Positions 35,896-43,956 of a stretch of DNA of 64,000 nucleotides are shown here, in pieces. The position numbers and the translations under genes are program-made. The stretch is from assembly GCF_001544695.2 (NCBI RefSeq), contig NZ_FCOM02000009.1, positions 175,868 through 239,867 of the forward strand. Direction: 5' to 3'. This DNA comes from Caballeronia arvi (lineage in GTDB: Bacteria; Pseudomonadota; Gammaproteobacteria; Burkholderiales; Burkholderiaceae). Positions within the stretch are counted from its first letter, which is position 1, and every line of letters starts with the position of its first letter. The notes beneath the pieces are model-generated. The model searched no databases. It saw only the letters and a list, made by a program, of their open reading frames with translations, and had not been told where the DNA came from.

Positions 35896-37491
35896 ATGGC
35901 CGTTCATACAGCCGCGAATCATTCCAGCGGACAGGTTCTGCCTTTTCGCGAATCCCTCATGGCGATGCTGGGCGTCTCGTTCGTCACGATGCTCGTCGCG
36001 CTCGATCAGACCGTGGTCGGCACCGCGCTGCCGACGATTGTCGCCGAGCTCAAGGGCTTCGATCTCTACGCGTGGGTCGCCACGTCCTATCTTCTGACTT
36101 CCGTCATCACGGTGCCGATTTTCGGCCGGCTCGGCGATTACTACGGGCGCAAGCCGTTCGTGATTGCGTCGATCGTGGTGTTCACCGTCGCTTCCGTGCT
36201 GTGCGGGCTCGCCAACAGCATGATGTTCCTCGTGCTCGCGCGCGGCTTGCAGGGCATCGGCGGCGGGATGCTCGTCGGCACTGCGTTCGCCTGCATCGCC
36301 GATCTTTTTCCGGACAATGTCGTCCGCCTGCGCTGGCAAGTTTTGATGAGCTCCGCGTTCGGGATCGCGAATGCGGTCGGGCCGTCGCTCGGCGGCATTC
36401 TCACGCAATATTACGGCTGGCGTTCGGTGTTCTACGTCAACTTGCCGGTGGGCATCATCTCGCTGTTTTTCGTGTGGCGTTTCCTGCCGCATCTTCGTCA
36501 CGTCGCGCATGAAGGCAAGATGCGCCTCGACTGGCCCGGCGCGGTGCTGATCGCAGTGGTGCTCGGCGCGCTGCAATTGTTCGTCGAAATGCTGCCGAAG
36601 CACGGCTTCAGCGCGGAAATCGTCGTACTGCTGGCGATGAGCATCGCCGCCGGCTTCGCGCTGTGGAAATGGGAGACGCGCTGCGACTACGCGATCCTGC
36701 CCATCGACATGTTCCGCAACAAGGCGCTTGCCGCGCTCTTCACGCTCGCGATTCTCGGCGGCTTTACGATGTTCTCGCTGCTCTTCTACGCGCCGCTGCT
36801 GTTCCAGGGCGGTTTCGGCATGTCGCCGAAAGATGCGGGCATGATGATCACGCCGCTCGTCGTGTTCATCACGATCGGGAGTATCGTGAACGGGCGCATC
36901 GTGACGCGGCTCAAGAACGCGAATCTCATGCTGTACGTCGGCTTCGCGTTGCTCGCGGTGTCGTGCCTGGGCGTCGTCGTCGCCACGCACAACATGCCGC
37001 GTTCGCTGCTGCTCGTGATCATGCTGCTCGGCGGCCTCGGACTCGGCTTCGTCATGCCGAATCTCACCGTATTTGCGCAGCAGACGGCCGGGCGCGCGCA
37101 TCTCGGCATCGCGACCGCGCTGCTGCAATCGTTGCGTATGATCGGCGGGATGATCGGCACAGCGCTCACCGGCACGCTCGTGAGCCATTTGTACGCGAGC
37201 GGCGTGAACATCGCGCTCGAAAAGGATCACGCGTTGCACTGGGCGAGCGATCTCGCCGATCCGCAGATTCTGATCAATCGCGAAGGCCAGCAGACGCTTC
37301 TCGCGCAACTGACGGCCGCGGGGCATAACGGCGCAATGCTGCTCGAAGCGGCGCGCGAGGCGCTCGTCGCCGCGATTCACATTGGTCTGGCGCTGGCGGC
37401 CTTGGTTGCAGTGGTGTCGTTGTGGCAATCGCGCCGCGTGCCGCCGGTGCGCCTGAAGGGACCGCAGGAACCGGTCATCCTCGCCGAATGA
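35896..37491 (+). CDS. DHA2 family MFS multidrug transporter (EmrB/QacA subfamily)
   Basis: A polytopic drug:proton antiporter of about 531 residues with 14 predicted helices. Motifs include LDQTVVGTALPTIVAEL in helix 1, the motif A stretch GRLGDYYGRKPFVIASIVVF, and the motif C-like AFGIANAVGPSLGGILTQYY. The ATG at 35896 is chosen because the family begins just before helix 1; an in-frame ATG at 35839 would add 19 residues. The downstream MarR gene overlaps its stop by ATGA. MarR-controlled efflux of aromatic acids or drugs is a common arrangement, so a ligand-responsive export system is likely. Confidence 0.93.
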   Translation: MAVHTAANHSSGQVLPFRESLMAMLGVSFVTMLVALDQTVVGTALPTIVAELKGFDLYAWVATSYLLTSVITVPIFGRLGDYYGRKPFVIASIVVFTVASVLCGLANSMMFLVLARGLQGIGGGMLVGTAFACIADLFPDNVVRLRWQVLMSSAFGIANAVGPSLGGILTQYYGWRSVFYVNLPVGIISLFFVWRFLPHLRHVAHEGKMRLDWPGAVLIAVVLGALQLFVEMLPKHGFSAEIVVLLAMSIAAGFALWKWETRCDYAILPIDMFRNKALAALFTLAILGGFTMFSLLFYAPLLFQGGFGMSPKDAGMMITPLVVFITIGSIVNGRIVTRLKNANLMLYVGFALLAVSCLGVVVATHNMPRSLLLVIMLLGGLGLGFVMPNLTVFAQQTAGRAHLGIATALLQSLRMIGGMIGTALTGTLVSHLYASGVNIALEKDHALHWASDLADPQILINREGQQTLLAQLTAAGHNGAMLLEAAREALVAAIHIGLALAALVAVVSLWQSRRVPPVRLKGPQEPVILAE

Positions 37492-37979
37492 CTACGGAAA
37501 TCGAAAGCATGAATGAACAGGACCGTATCGCCGTGATCCAGCAGTTCGGGCGCACGTATCGCACGTTCATGTCGGCGTTCGAAGCGGCCGTTGGCCAGCC
37601 GATGCCGCGCTGGCGCATCCTGCTCGCGTTGCACGAGCATGCGGGCGTGCTGTCGCAGAAGAAGCTCGTCGAGCGGTTGAAGGTCGATCCGGGCGCGTTG
37701 ACGCGGCAACTCAAGACGCTGGAAGGCCTAGGCTGGATCGTGCGCAGCGTCGATGCGCGCGACAACCGCGTATCGAATGTCGCGCTGACGGCGCAAGGGC
37801 GCGCGGTCGCCGAAGAAAGCCTGCCGCGACGCAACGCGTTCCTGCACGACACGATGGCGTCGCTGCCCGACGAGGCCATCGAAGCCTTGTCGAGCGCGCT
37901 GCACATGTTCGAGGGACGCATTCAGGAAGTGGCGGCCGCGAACGCGTCGCAGGCGGCCGCCGTCGAGGATCGCGTTTAA
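37488..37979 (+). CDS. MarR family transcriptional regulator
   Basis: A 163-residue winged-helix dimer. The HTH region reads EHAGVLSQKKLVERLKVDPG and ALTRQLKTLEGLGWI, followed by the beta-wing RSVDARDNRVSNVALTAQG, a hallmark of MarR proteins. The ATG overlaps the MFS stop codon (ATGA), so pump and regulator are translationally coupled. The stop overlaps the convergent D-amino-acid lyase gene (37976-37979). It probably represses its own operon in response to a phenolic ligand. Confidence 0.93.
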   Translation: MTTEIESMNEQDRIAVIQQFGRTYRTFMSAFEAAVGQPMPRWRILLALHEHAGVLSQKKLVERLKVDPGALTRQLKTLEGLGWIVRSVDARDNRVSNVALTAQGRAVAEESLPRRNAFLHDTMASLPDEAIEALSSALHMFEGRIQEVAAANASQAAAVEDRV

Positions 37980-39250
37980 AAGAACGTTTCGATCACTTCG
38001 GTAACGCGATACTTCGGATCGACGACGAGAACCTGACGCCACTTGTCGAAGGTCAGGCACGGGTGCGAGATGTCGAACGCGATCATGTCGCCCACTTTCA
38101 CGTCGTCGCCCGGCTTGATGCGCAGATACGCGTGCTGATCCATCAGGCCGAAAATCTCCCAGCCTTCGTCGGGCGATACATCGCGCGGCGCGTCGTTGCC
38201 CGGACGATAGTGCTTCGCCGGCTCGGGCATGCCCGCATCGAATGCGGAATCGCGCTTGCCGAGCCCGATGATCGCGCGGTCCGGTTCCGGAATCGACTGC
38301 ACGTACGCCCACAATTGCAGCGCGGGTTTCAAACCCTGGCCCATCTTTTTCGCGATCGGATTGCGCGCGAAAATTTCGTTCTGCGCCTTCTTGTAGATGC
38401 CGACGTCATGCGTCAGATAGCAGCCCGGACGCAGCACGACTTCGATGGCGTCGCTGTTGGCCTTGGCGAACTCGTCGGCGACGACGTCGTACCACGCCGA
38501 ACCCGCGCCCGACAGAATCGCCGGCTTGCGCGCGATCTTGCCTTCCGCGTTCAGCTTGCGCGTGATGTCCACCGCGCTTTGCAGGAATTCGCGCACCTTC
38601 GTTTCGTCCTGCAACACGCCTTCATACAATTCGATGCCCGCGAGCTCGATCGTGCCTTCCCAGCGCCCGATCGCGGCGAGCACGGCCTCGCGCTGCGCGT
38701 CGTCGCGCACGCCGGTGCGCCCGCCCGGCACGCCGAGCTCGATCAGGACATTCAGTTTCTTGCGCACTGAACTGAAGAATTCGCCGAGCTGATCGACGCC
38801 ATCGGCCGAATCCACCAGACAGAAGAATTCGAAATTCGCATCCGTAAGCAACTCGGCGATCATGCCCATGTTGCGCTTGCCGACGAGCTGATTCGCCAAC
38901 AAGATTCGATGCACGCCGCCGCGATACGCCGCGCGCACCTGATGCGCCGTCGCGAGCGTGATGCCCCACGCGCCGTTCTCGAGCTGACGGCGAAAGAGCT
39001 GCGGCGCCATCGTCGTCTTTCCGTGCGGCGCGAGCTTCACGCCGTACTCGCCGACGAACGCCTGCATCCACTTGAGGTTGTGCTCGATCCGATCGGAATA
39101 GAGCACGGCGGCGGGCAGGCTCACGTCCTCTTCGAGCAGATTCCATTGCAGGCGCGACGCGTCGTTCAACTGGATGCTCGTGCCCGGCACCATGCCGAGA
39201 CCCTTGCCGAACGGGTCGATCGTCGCGTTCTGATAGTTTGTAACTTTCAT
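37976..39250 (-). CDS. DSD1 family PLP-dependent D-amino acid deaminase (D-serine dehydratase / D-threonine aldolase like)
   Basis: A 424-residue fold-type III PLP enzyme. The PLP lysine is likely Lys78 in KLAPHGKTTMAP. A C-terminal metal site is suggested by DQHAYLRI and DISHPCLTF, the His/Cys zinc pair characteristic of eukaryotic-type D-serine dehydratase. The reaction would be D-serine to pyruvate plus ammonia (via 2-aminoacrylate) or cleavage of D-threonine; the exact substrate is not fixed by sequence. It is divergent from an RpiR regulator, D-aminoacylase and RidA, which together fit D-amino-acid catabolism. Confidence 0.9.
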   Translation of the reverse strand: MKVTNYQNATIDPFGKGLGMVPGTSIQLNDASRLQWNLLEEDVSLPAAVLYSDRIEHNLKWMQAFVGEYGVKLAPHGKTTMAPQLFRRQLENGAWGITLATAHQVRAAYRGGVHRILLANQLVGKRNMGMIAELLTDANFEFFCLVDSADGVDQLGEFFSSVRKKLNVLIELGVPGGRTGVRDDAQREAVLAAIGRWEGTIELAGIELYEGVLQDETKVREFLQSAVDITRKLNAEGKIARKPAILSGAGSAWYDVVADEFAKANSDAIEVVLRPGCYLTHDVGIYKKAQNEIFARNPIAKKMGQGLKPALQLWAYVQSIPEPDRAIIGLGKRDSAFDAGMPEPAKHYRPGNDAPRDVSPDEGWEIFGLMDQHAYLRIKPGDDVKVGDMIAFDISHPCLTFDKWRQVLVVDPKYRVTEVIETFF

Positions 39251-39353
39251 GTGCTGCTACTCCATCGTCCGTTTAAATAAACCTCGTGCATGATCCGATG
39301 CGCATCAAGGTTGACGGTGCTATGTTAATCAAAGTAGCATCCTCGATGGAAAT

Positions 39354-39366
39354 GTTATTTAGTAAC
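39354..39366. promoter_or_regulatory. Palindrome GTTA-N5-TAAC between divergent lyase and RpiR genes
   Basis: GTTATTTAGTAAC lies 31 bp upstream of the RpiR start, in an AT-rich stretch that also holds TGTTAATCAAAGTAGCA. It is the best operator candidate for the divergent promoters of the D-amino-acid cluster. Weak, positional evidence only. Confidence 0.3.
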
Positions 39367-39396
39367 ACACGCCTCTCGTAAACCCTTGTAGAGACC

Positions 39397-40281
39397 ATGA
39401 ACGGCCACGCCGACTCGCTCAGCATCGATATCGTCGCACGCATCGCCGAACGCGCGCCGGAGTTGCGCAGCGCGGAGCGCAAGGTCGCCGCGCTGATCCT
39501 CGACGACATCGTGAGCGCGTCGCGCGCGAGCATCGGCGCGCTGGCGGACAAGGCCGAAGTCAGCGTCGCTACGGTCACGCGTTTTGCGAAGGCGGTCGGC
39601 TGCGAGGACGTGCGCGAACTGAAGCTGCGGCTCGCGCAGGCCGCGGGCGTTGGGCAGCGGTTTTTCAGGCGCGATCCGGATGCGGTGCCCGATTCGCTCG
39701 CCGCGCGCATCTTCGAGGAAGTGCAGGCGACGCTCGCGCAGAATCAGGGCGCGCTCGCAGCCGCGCCGATCGCGGAAGCCGCCGATGCGCTCGCTGCCGC
39801 GTCGATGATCTACGTGTTCGGCATGGGCGGCGGCTCGACCGCGCTCGCGGACGAGATGCGCTTTCGCCTCGTGCGGCTCGGGCGGCCGGTCGCGTCGTAT
39901 CAGGACGGGCTGCTGCAGCGCATGGTGGCGTCGACGTTGTCGAGGGAGCAGGTCGTCATCGCGCTTTCGGTGACGGGGCAGACGCCCGAGATGGTCGACA
40001 ACTGCCGCCTCGCACGCGAGTACGGCGCGCGCGTGATCGCGCTGACCGCGCCCGCGTCGCCGCTCGGGGCGCTGGCGGACTGGCTGATTCCCGTCATCGC
40101 GATCGAAACGGACTTCATCTACAAACCGTCGTCGTCGCGCTACGCGATGATGATGGCGCTCGATTTGCTCGTCACCGAACTGGCCGTCAAGCAGGCCGAT
40201 CACAGCCGCGAACTCTTGCGCCGCATGAAGCTCGCGCTCGATTCGCATCGCGGCGGCGAGCGTCAACCCCTGGGAGACTGA
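39397..40281 (+). CDS. MurR/RpiR family transcriptional regulator
   Basis: A 294-residue regulator with an N-terminal HTH_6 domain (RSAERKVAALILDDIVSASR, then GALADKAEVSVATVTRFAKA) and a C-terminal SIS domain (about 130-270, including IYVFGMGGGSTALADEMRFR and VIALSVTGQTPEMVDNC). SIS domains bind phosphosugars or related ligands; here the ligand may be a D-amino-acid derivative, which is inference. It is followed 2 bp later by the D-aminoacylase gene and is divergent from the DSD1-type gene, so it is the probable pathway regulator. Confidence 0.93.
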   Translation: MNGHADSLSIDIVARIAERAPELRSAERKVAALILDDIVSASRASIGALADKAEVSVATVTRFAKAVGCEDVRELKLRLAQAAGVGQRFFRRDPDAVPDSLAARIFEEVQATLAQNQGALAAAPIAEAADALAAASMIYVFGMGGGSTALADEMRFRLVRLGRPVASYQDGLLQRMVASTLSREQVVIALSVTGQTPEMVDNCRLAREYGARVIALTAPASPLGALADWLIPVIAIETDFIYKPSSSRYAMMMALDLLVTELAVKQADHSRELLRRMKLALDSHRGGERQPLGD

Positions 40282-40283
40282 TC

Positions 40284-41762
40284 ATGGAAAAAGCCGACAC
40301 GCTGATCATCGGCGCGAGATTGATCGATGGCACCGGCGCGCCTGCCATCGAGCGCGATGTCGCGGTGCGCGACGGGCGTATCGTCGCGATCGTCGAGCCG
40401 GGCGGTTTGTCCGCGTGGAGCGCCGATGAAACGTTCGACGCGCGAGGCAAAGTGCTCGCGCCCGGTTTCATCGACGTCCACACGCACGACGACACGCACG
40501 TGATCCGCTCGCCGCAGATGATGCCGAAGATCACGCAGGGCGTGACGACGGTGATCGTCGGCAATTGCGGGATCAGCGCGTCGCCGGTGACGCTGAAAGG
40601 CGATCCGCCCGATCCGATGAATCTGCTCGGCGATGCCGCCGCGTTCAAATATCCGACCTTCGCCGCGTATGTCGACGCCGTGAATGCCGCGCGTCCCACA
40701 GTGAACGTCGGCGCGCTGATCGGGCATACGGCGCTGCGCAACAATCATATGGACCGGCTGGATCGCGCCGCCAGTTCCGATGAAGTCGCGGCGATGCGCG
40801 CGCAGCTCGAAGAAGCGCTCGATAACGGCGCGCTCGGCTTGTCGAGCGGGCTCGCGTACGGATCGGCGTTCAACGCGCCGCCGGAAGAAGTACAAGCACT
40901 TGCCGAGCCGCTCGCAAAAGCGGGCGCGCTTTACACGACGCATATGCGCACCGAGTTCGACGCCATTCTCGACGCGATGGACGAGGCGTACCGCGTCGGG
41001 CGACATGCGCGCGTGCCGGTGGTGATTTCGCATCTGAAGTGCGCGGGGCCGTCGAACTGGGGGCGCAGCACGGAAGTGTTGAAGTCCATCGAAGCAACGC
41101 GCGAAGGACAGCCTATCGGCTGCGACTGCTATCCGTACAACCGCAGTTCGTCGACGCTGGATTTGAAGCAGGTGACGGGCGATATCGACATCACGATCAC
41201 GTGGTCGACGCCGCATCAGGAGATGGCGGGCAAGCTGATCCGCGAAGTCGCCGATGAATGGAAGGTGAGTCAGCAGGAAGCCGCGAAGCGTCTGCAACCG
41301 GCGGGCGCGGTGTATCACAACATGTCGGAAGACGACGTGCGGCGCATCCTCTCGCATCCCGCGACGATGGTCGGCTCGGACGGCTTGCCGAACGATCCGC
41401 TGCCGCATCCGCGTTTGTGGGGCGCGTTTCCGCGCGTGCTCGGGCATTACGCGCGCGACACGGCGCTGATTTCGCTCGAAGAAGCCGTGCGCAAGATGAC
41501 GAGCCTGTCGGCGCGGCGGTTCAGTCTTGTGGAGCGCGGTGAAATTCGAGTGGGCTATCACGCGGATCTCGTCGTGTTCGATCCCGAGCGGGTGCGAGAT
41601 GCCGCAACGTTCGCAGAGCCGCAGCAGGCGGCGGACGGCATAGACGCGGTTTGGGTGAATGGGGTTTTGACGTATCGCGAGCAGGCCGTGACCGGCGCGC
41701 GCGCGGGACGTTTCGTGGCGCGCGGCGCTGCATCGAAGCTGGATGCGGCGGGCGCGTTCTGA
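40284..41762 (+). CDS. N-acyl-D-amino-acid deacylase (D-aminoacylase)
   Basis: A 492-residue amidohydrolase-superfamily enzyme that releases D-amino acids from N-acyl forms. The metal motif is DVHTHDDTH with His66 and His68; Cys95 in VGNCGISAS is the family's metal-ligating cysteine. Further motifs are LIGHTALRNNHMD, YTTHMRTEFD, VVISHLKCAG and MVGSDGLPNDPLPHPR. The C-terminal small beta-sandwich closes with HADLVVFDPERVRD. It lies between the RpiR regulator and RidA. Acyl-D-amino acids would be deacylated here and the free D-amino acid degraded by the DSD1-type enzyme. Confidence 0.95.
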   Translation: MEKADTLIIGARLIDGTGAPAIERDVAVRDGRIVAIVEPGGLSAWSADETFDARGKVLAPGFIDVHTHDDTHVIRSPQMMPKITQGVTTVIVGNCGISASPVTLKGDPPDPMNLLGDAAAFKYPTFAAYVDAVNAARPTVNVGALIGHTALRNNHMDRLDRAASSDEVAAMRAQLEEALDNGALGLSSGLAYGSAFNAPPEEVQALAEPLAKAGALYTTHMRTEFDAILDAMDEAYRVGRHARVPVVISHLKCAGPSNWGRSTEVLKSIEATREGQPIGCDCYPYNRSSSTLDLKQVTGDIDITITWSTPHQEMAGKLIREVADEWKVSQQEAAKRLQPAGAVYHNMSEDDVRRILSHPATMVGSDGLPNDPLPHPRLWGAFPRVLGHYARDTALISLEEAVRKMTSLSARRFSLVERGEIRVGYHADLVVFDPERVRDAATFAEPQQAADGIDAVWVNGVLTYREQAVTGARAGRFVARGAASKLDAAGAF

Positions 41763-41793
41763 ATATTGGTTGATTTGGTAAAGGAGTGAAACG

Positions 41794-42174
41794 ATGAAGC
41801 GTTATGGCGTGGAAGGTGGCAAGGGACAAGGCGGCGCGCATATGCCGTTCGCACGCGCGGTCGAGGCCGATGGCTGGCTGTTCGTGTCGGGCCAGACGCC
41901 GATGGAAGACGGCGAGGTGATCAACGGCGGCATCGTCGAGCAATCGCACAAGACGATTCAGAATGTCATCGCCATTTTGAAAGAGGCGGGTTACGGCACG
42001 GAACACGTCGTGCGCTGCGGCGTGTGGCTCGACGATCCGCGCGACTTCGCGTCGTTCAACAAGGTGTTCAAGGAATACTTCGGCGCGAATCCGCCGGCGC
42101 GCGCTTGCGTGGTTTCGTCGATGGTTGTCGACTGCAAGGTCGAGGTGGATTGCGTGGCTTATAAGAAGGCGTAA
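41794..42174 (+). CDS. RidA family reactive enamine/imine deaminase
   Basis: A 126-residue YjgF/YER057c/UK114 trimer protein. MPFARAVEADGWLFVSGQTP and IVEQSHKTIQNVIAILKEAG are family features, and Arg103 in NPPARACVV corresponds to the catalytic arginine. RidA hydrolyses 2-aminoacrylate and other enamines released by PLP dehydratases. Placement behind the D-aminoacylase and near a D-serine-dehydratase-like enzyme gives it an obvious pathway job. It starts 31 bp after the deacylase with a GGAG ribosome binding site. Confidence 0.94.
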   Translation: MKRYGVEGGKGQGGAHMPFARAVEADGWLFVSGQTPMEDGEVINGGIVEQSHKTIQNVIAILKEAGYGTEHVVRCGVWLDDPRDFASFNKVFKEYFGANPPARACVVSSMVVDCKVEVDCVAYKKA

Positions 42175-42182
42175 GGGACAAG

Positions 42183-42217
42183 GCGGCTCTGGTTCATGAG
42201 AAGCAGAGCCGCATCTC
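42183..42217. terminator. Probable bidirectional terminator between RidA and queF
   Basis: GCGGCTCTG (42183-42191) pairs with CAGAGCCGC (42204-42212) around a 12-nt loop, between the convergent ridA-like and queF genes. U-tracts are poor on both strands. Confidence 0.5.
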
Positions 42218-42220
42218 TAC

Positions 42221-43045
42221 TCACTGCCTCGCCAGCCGCGCATTATCCGGCATCGGCAAATTGAAGTTCGTGCGAAACGGGTTGATATCGAGCCCGCCGC
42301 GCCGCGTGTAGCGCGCATAAACCGCGAGTCTTTCCGGCTTGCATTCCCGCATGATGTCCATGAAGATGCGCTCGACGCATTGCTCATGAAAGCCCGTGTG
42401 CTCGCGGAAAGACACGATGTACCGCAGCAATGAAGCATGATCGATCTGCCCGCCGTAATAGCGGATCTGTACGCTGCCCCAATCCGGCTGTCCCGTCACC
42501 GGGCAATTCGACTTCAGCAGATTCGAGAACAAGGTTTCATCCACCGACCCTTCATCGTGCACCGCCTTCAGCAAAGAAGGGTCCGGCGAAAAAACCTCGC
42601 AATCGAGATCGAGCCGGTCGAGCGACAAACCGTCGAATTCCTCCATCGCCAGCTTGCCGAAATCCGCCGGCGCCGCGAGTTGCACCGAAACGGTCGCGCC
42701 GCAAATCGCGGAAACATCGCGCTTGATGGCGGCGCGAACATCATCGATCGAATCGAATTGCGTCTGCGCGAACGAGCCGAGATACAGCTTGAACGACTTC
42801 GACTCCACGATGTTCGGCGAATCCGCGGGCACGAAGAACGTCGCCACCGCGATCTGCGGCTTGCCGCGCCGGTTCAGCCACGAAAGCTCGTACGCATTCC
42901 AGATATCGGTGCCGAAGAACGGCAGGCGCGCGGGCACGCCGATCGAGTCGCGCGCGCGCTTGCGGTCGATCGGAAACAGCAGCGACGCATCGTACTGTTC
43001 GGTGTAGTGGACGGGCTTGCCGAGCGGAGATTGATCGGGTGTCAT
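42221..43045 (-). CDS. queF: NADPH-dependent 7-cyano-7-deazaguanine reductase
   Basis: Reduces preQ0 to preQ1 in queuosine biosynthesis. The 274-residue long-form (YqcD/unimodular-tandem) protein has the QueF motif ESKSFKLYL at residues 81-89 and the catalytic Cys181 in [13 protein letters not shown], with Asp188. The C-terminal portion has [12 protein letters not shown], conserved in long QueF. Its ATG overlaps the stop of the upstream 5'-nucleotidase gene (ATGA), suggesting an operon with ilvA and the nucleotidase. Confidence 0.97.
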   Translation of the reverse strand: MTPDQSPLGKPVHYTEQYDASLLFPIDRKRARDSIGVPARLPFFGTDIWNAYELSWLNRRGKPQIAVATFFVPADSPNIVESKSFKLYLGSFAQTQFDSIDDVRAAIKRDVSAICGATVSVQLAAPADFGKLAMEEFDGLSLDRLDLDCEVFSPDPSLLKAVHDEGSVDETLFSNLLKSNCPVTGQPDWGSVQIRYYGGQIDHASLLRYIVSFREHTGFHEQCVERIFMDIMRECKPERLAVYARYTRRGGLDINPFRTNFNLPMPDNARLARQ

Positions 43046-43953
43046 GTTGCGTTCGCTATGCCGCTGAGAACGTGCCCGGTCGCGGTCACGACGCGAGCCG
43101 ATTCGCAGTGGCGAATTTGATCGTCGAAGAAAAAGTCGGGCTCGAATTCGCGCAGGAATTCGCCCTTGTCCAATCCGCCGAGAAACATCGCTTCGTCGAT
43201 TTCGATGTCCCAGGCCATCAGCGTGCGGATCGCGCGTTCATGCGCAGGCGCCGAGCGCGCGGTGACGAGCGCGGTGCGGATATGCATCGGCTTGTTGTCG
43301 TGGTCGTCGGCGATGCGCTGCAATTTGTTGAGCGCCGCCAGCAGCGGCTTCAAAGGTCCGCCGGGCAACGGCTGTTCGCGCTTGTCGATTTCGTGACCGA
43401 CGAACGCGCGCAAGCCATCGCTTTGAAACACGCGCTCGGCTTCATCGGAGAACAGCACGGCGTCGCCGTCGAACGCAATGCGAATCTCGTCCGCGTAACG
43501 GCTCGCCGCGCGCGGCGTTTCGGGCAGCACGCGCGCGGCGGGAAAACCGGCGGCGAGCGCATCGCGAACGTCGTCCGGATTCGCCGACAGAAACAGCGAC
43601 GCGTGCAGCGGCTTCAGATACGCGAACGGTGAACGTCCACGCGTGAACACGCCGCGTTCGATCGCGAGGTCATGCTCGCGGCACGAATGAAACGCGCGCA
43701 GGCCGCTGATCGGATCGCTGCGCGACAGAATCACCACTTCCACGCGCTGCTCGCCCGCATTCAGCGCGAGCAGCTTGCGGATCAGGCCGAAAGCGACGCC
43801 CGGCTTCGCGGGCGTGTCGAGCCGCGAGCGTTGCAACGCCTCGTATTGCGCGAGATCGCCCGTCTCGAAGACGCGGTTCTCATCCTCGAAATCGAAGAGC
43901 GCCCGCGACGAAATCGCGACGACGAGCTTGTCTTCGAGCGTGAACTTGGGCAT
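43042..43953 (-). CDS. 5'-nucleotidase family protein (cN-I type, PF06189)
   Basis: A 303-residue protein related to cytosolic 5'-nucleotidase I. Visible family features are the N-terminal [72 protein letters not shown] and the terminal [21 protein letters not shown]. The expected reaction is dephosphorylation of nucleoside monophosphates such as AMP or IMP. It begins 3 bp after ilvA ends and overlaps queF by 4 bp. Confidence 0.92.
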   Translation of the reverse strand: MPKFTLEDKLVVAISSRALFDFEDENRVFETGDLAQYEALQRSRLDTPAKPGVAFGLIRKLLALNAGEQRVEVVILSRSDPISGLRAFHSCREHDLAIERGVFTRGRSPFAYLKPLHASLFLSANPDDVRDALAAGFPAARVLPETPRAASRYADEIRIAFDGDAVLFSDEAERVFQSDGLRAFVGHEIDKREQPLPGGPLKPLLAALNKLQRIADDHDNKPMHIRTALVTARSAPAHERAIRTLMAWDIEIDEAMFLGGLDKGEFLREFEPDFFFDDQIRHCESARVVTATGHVLSGIANAT

Positions 43954-43956
43954 CGC

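Noticed and set aside
35875..37428. 517-codon minus-strand frame inside the DHA2 transporter
   Set aside because: Shadow frame of a membrane protein gene; no domain and no ribosome binding site.
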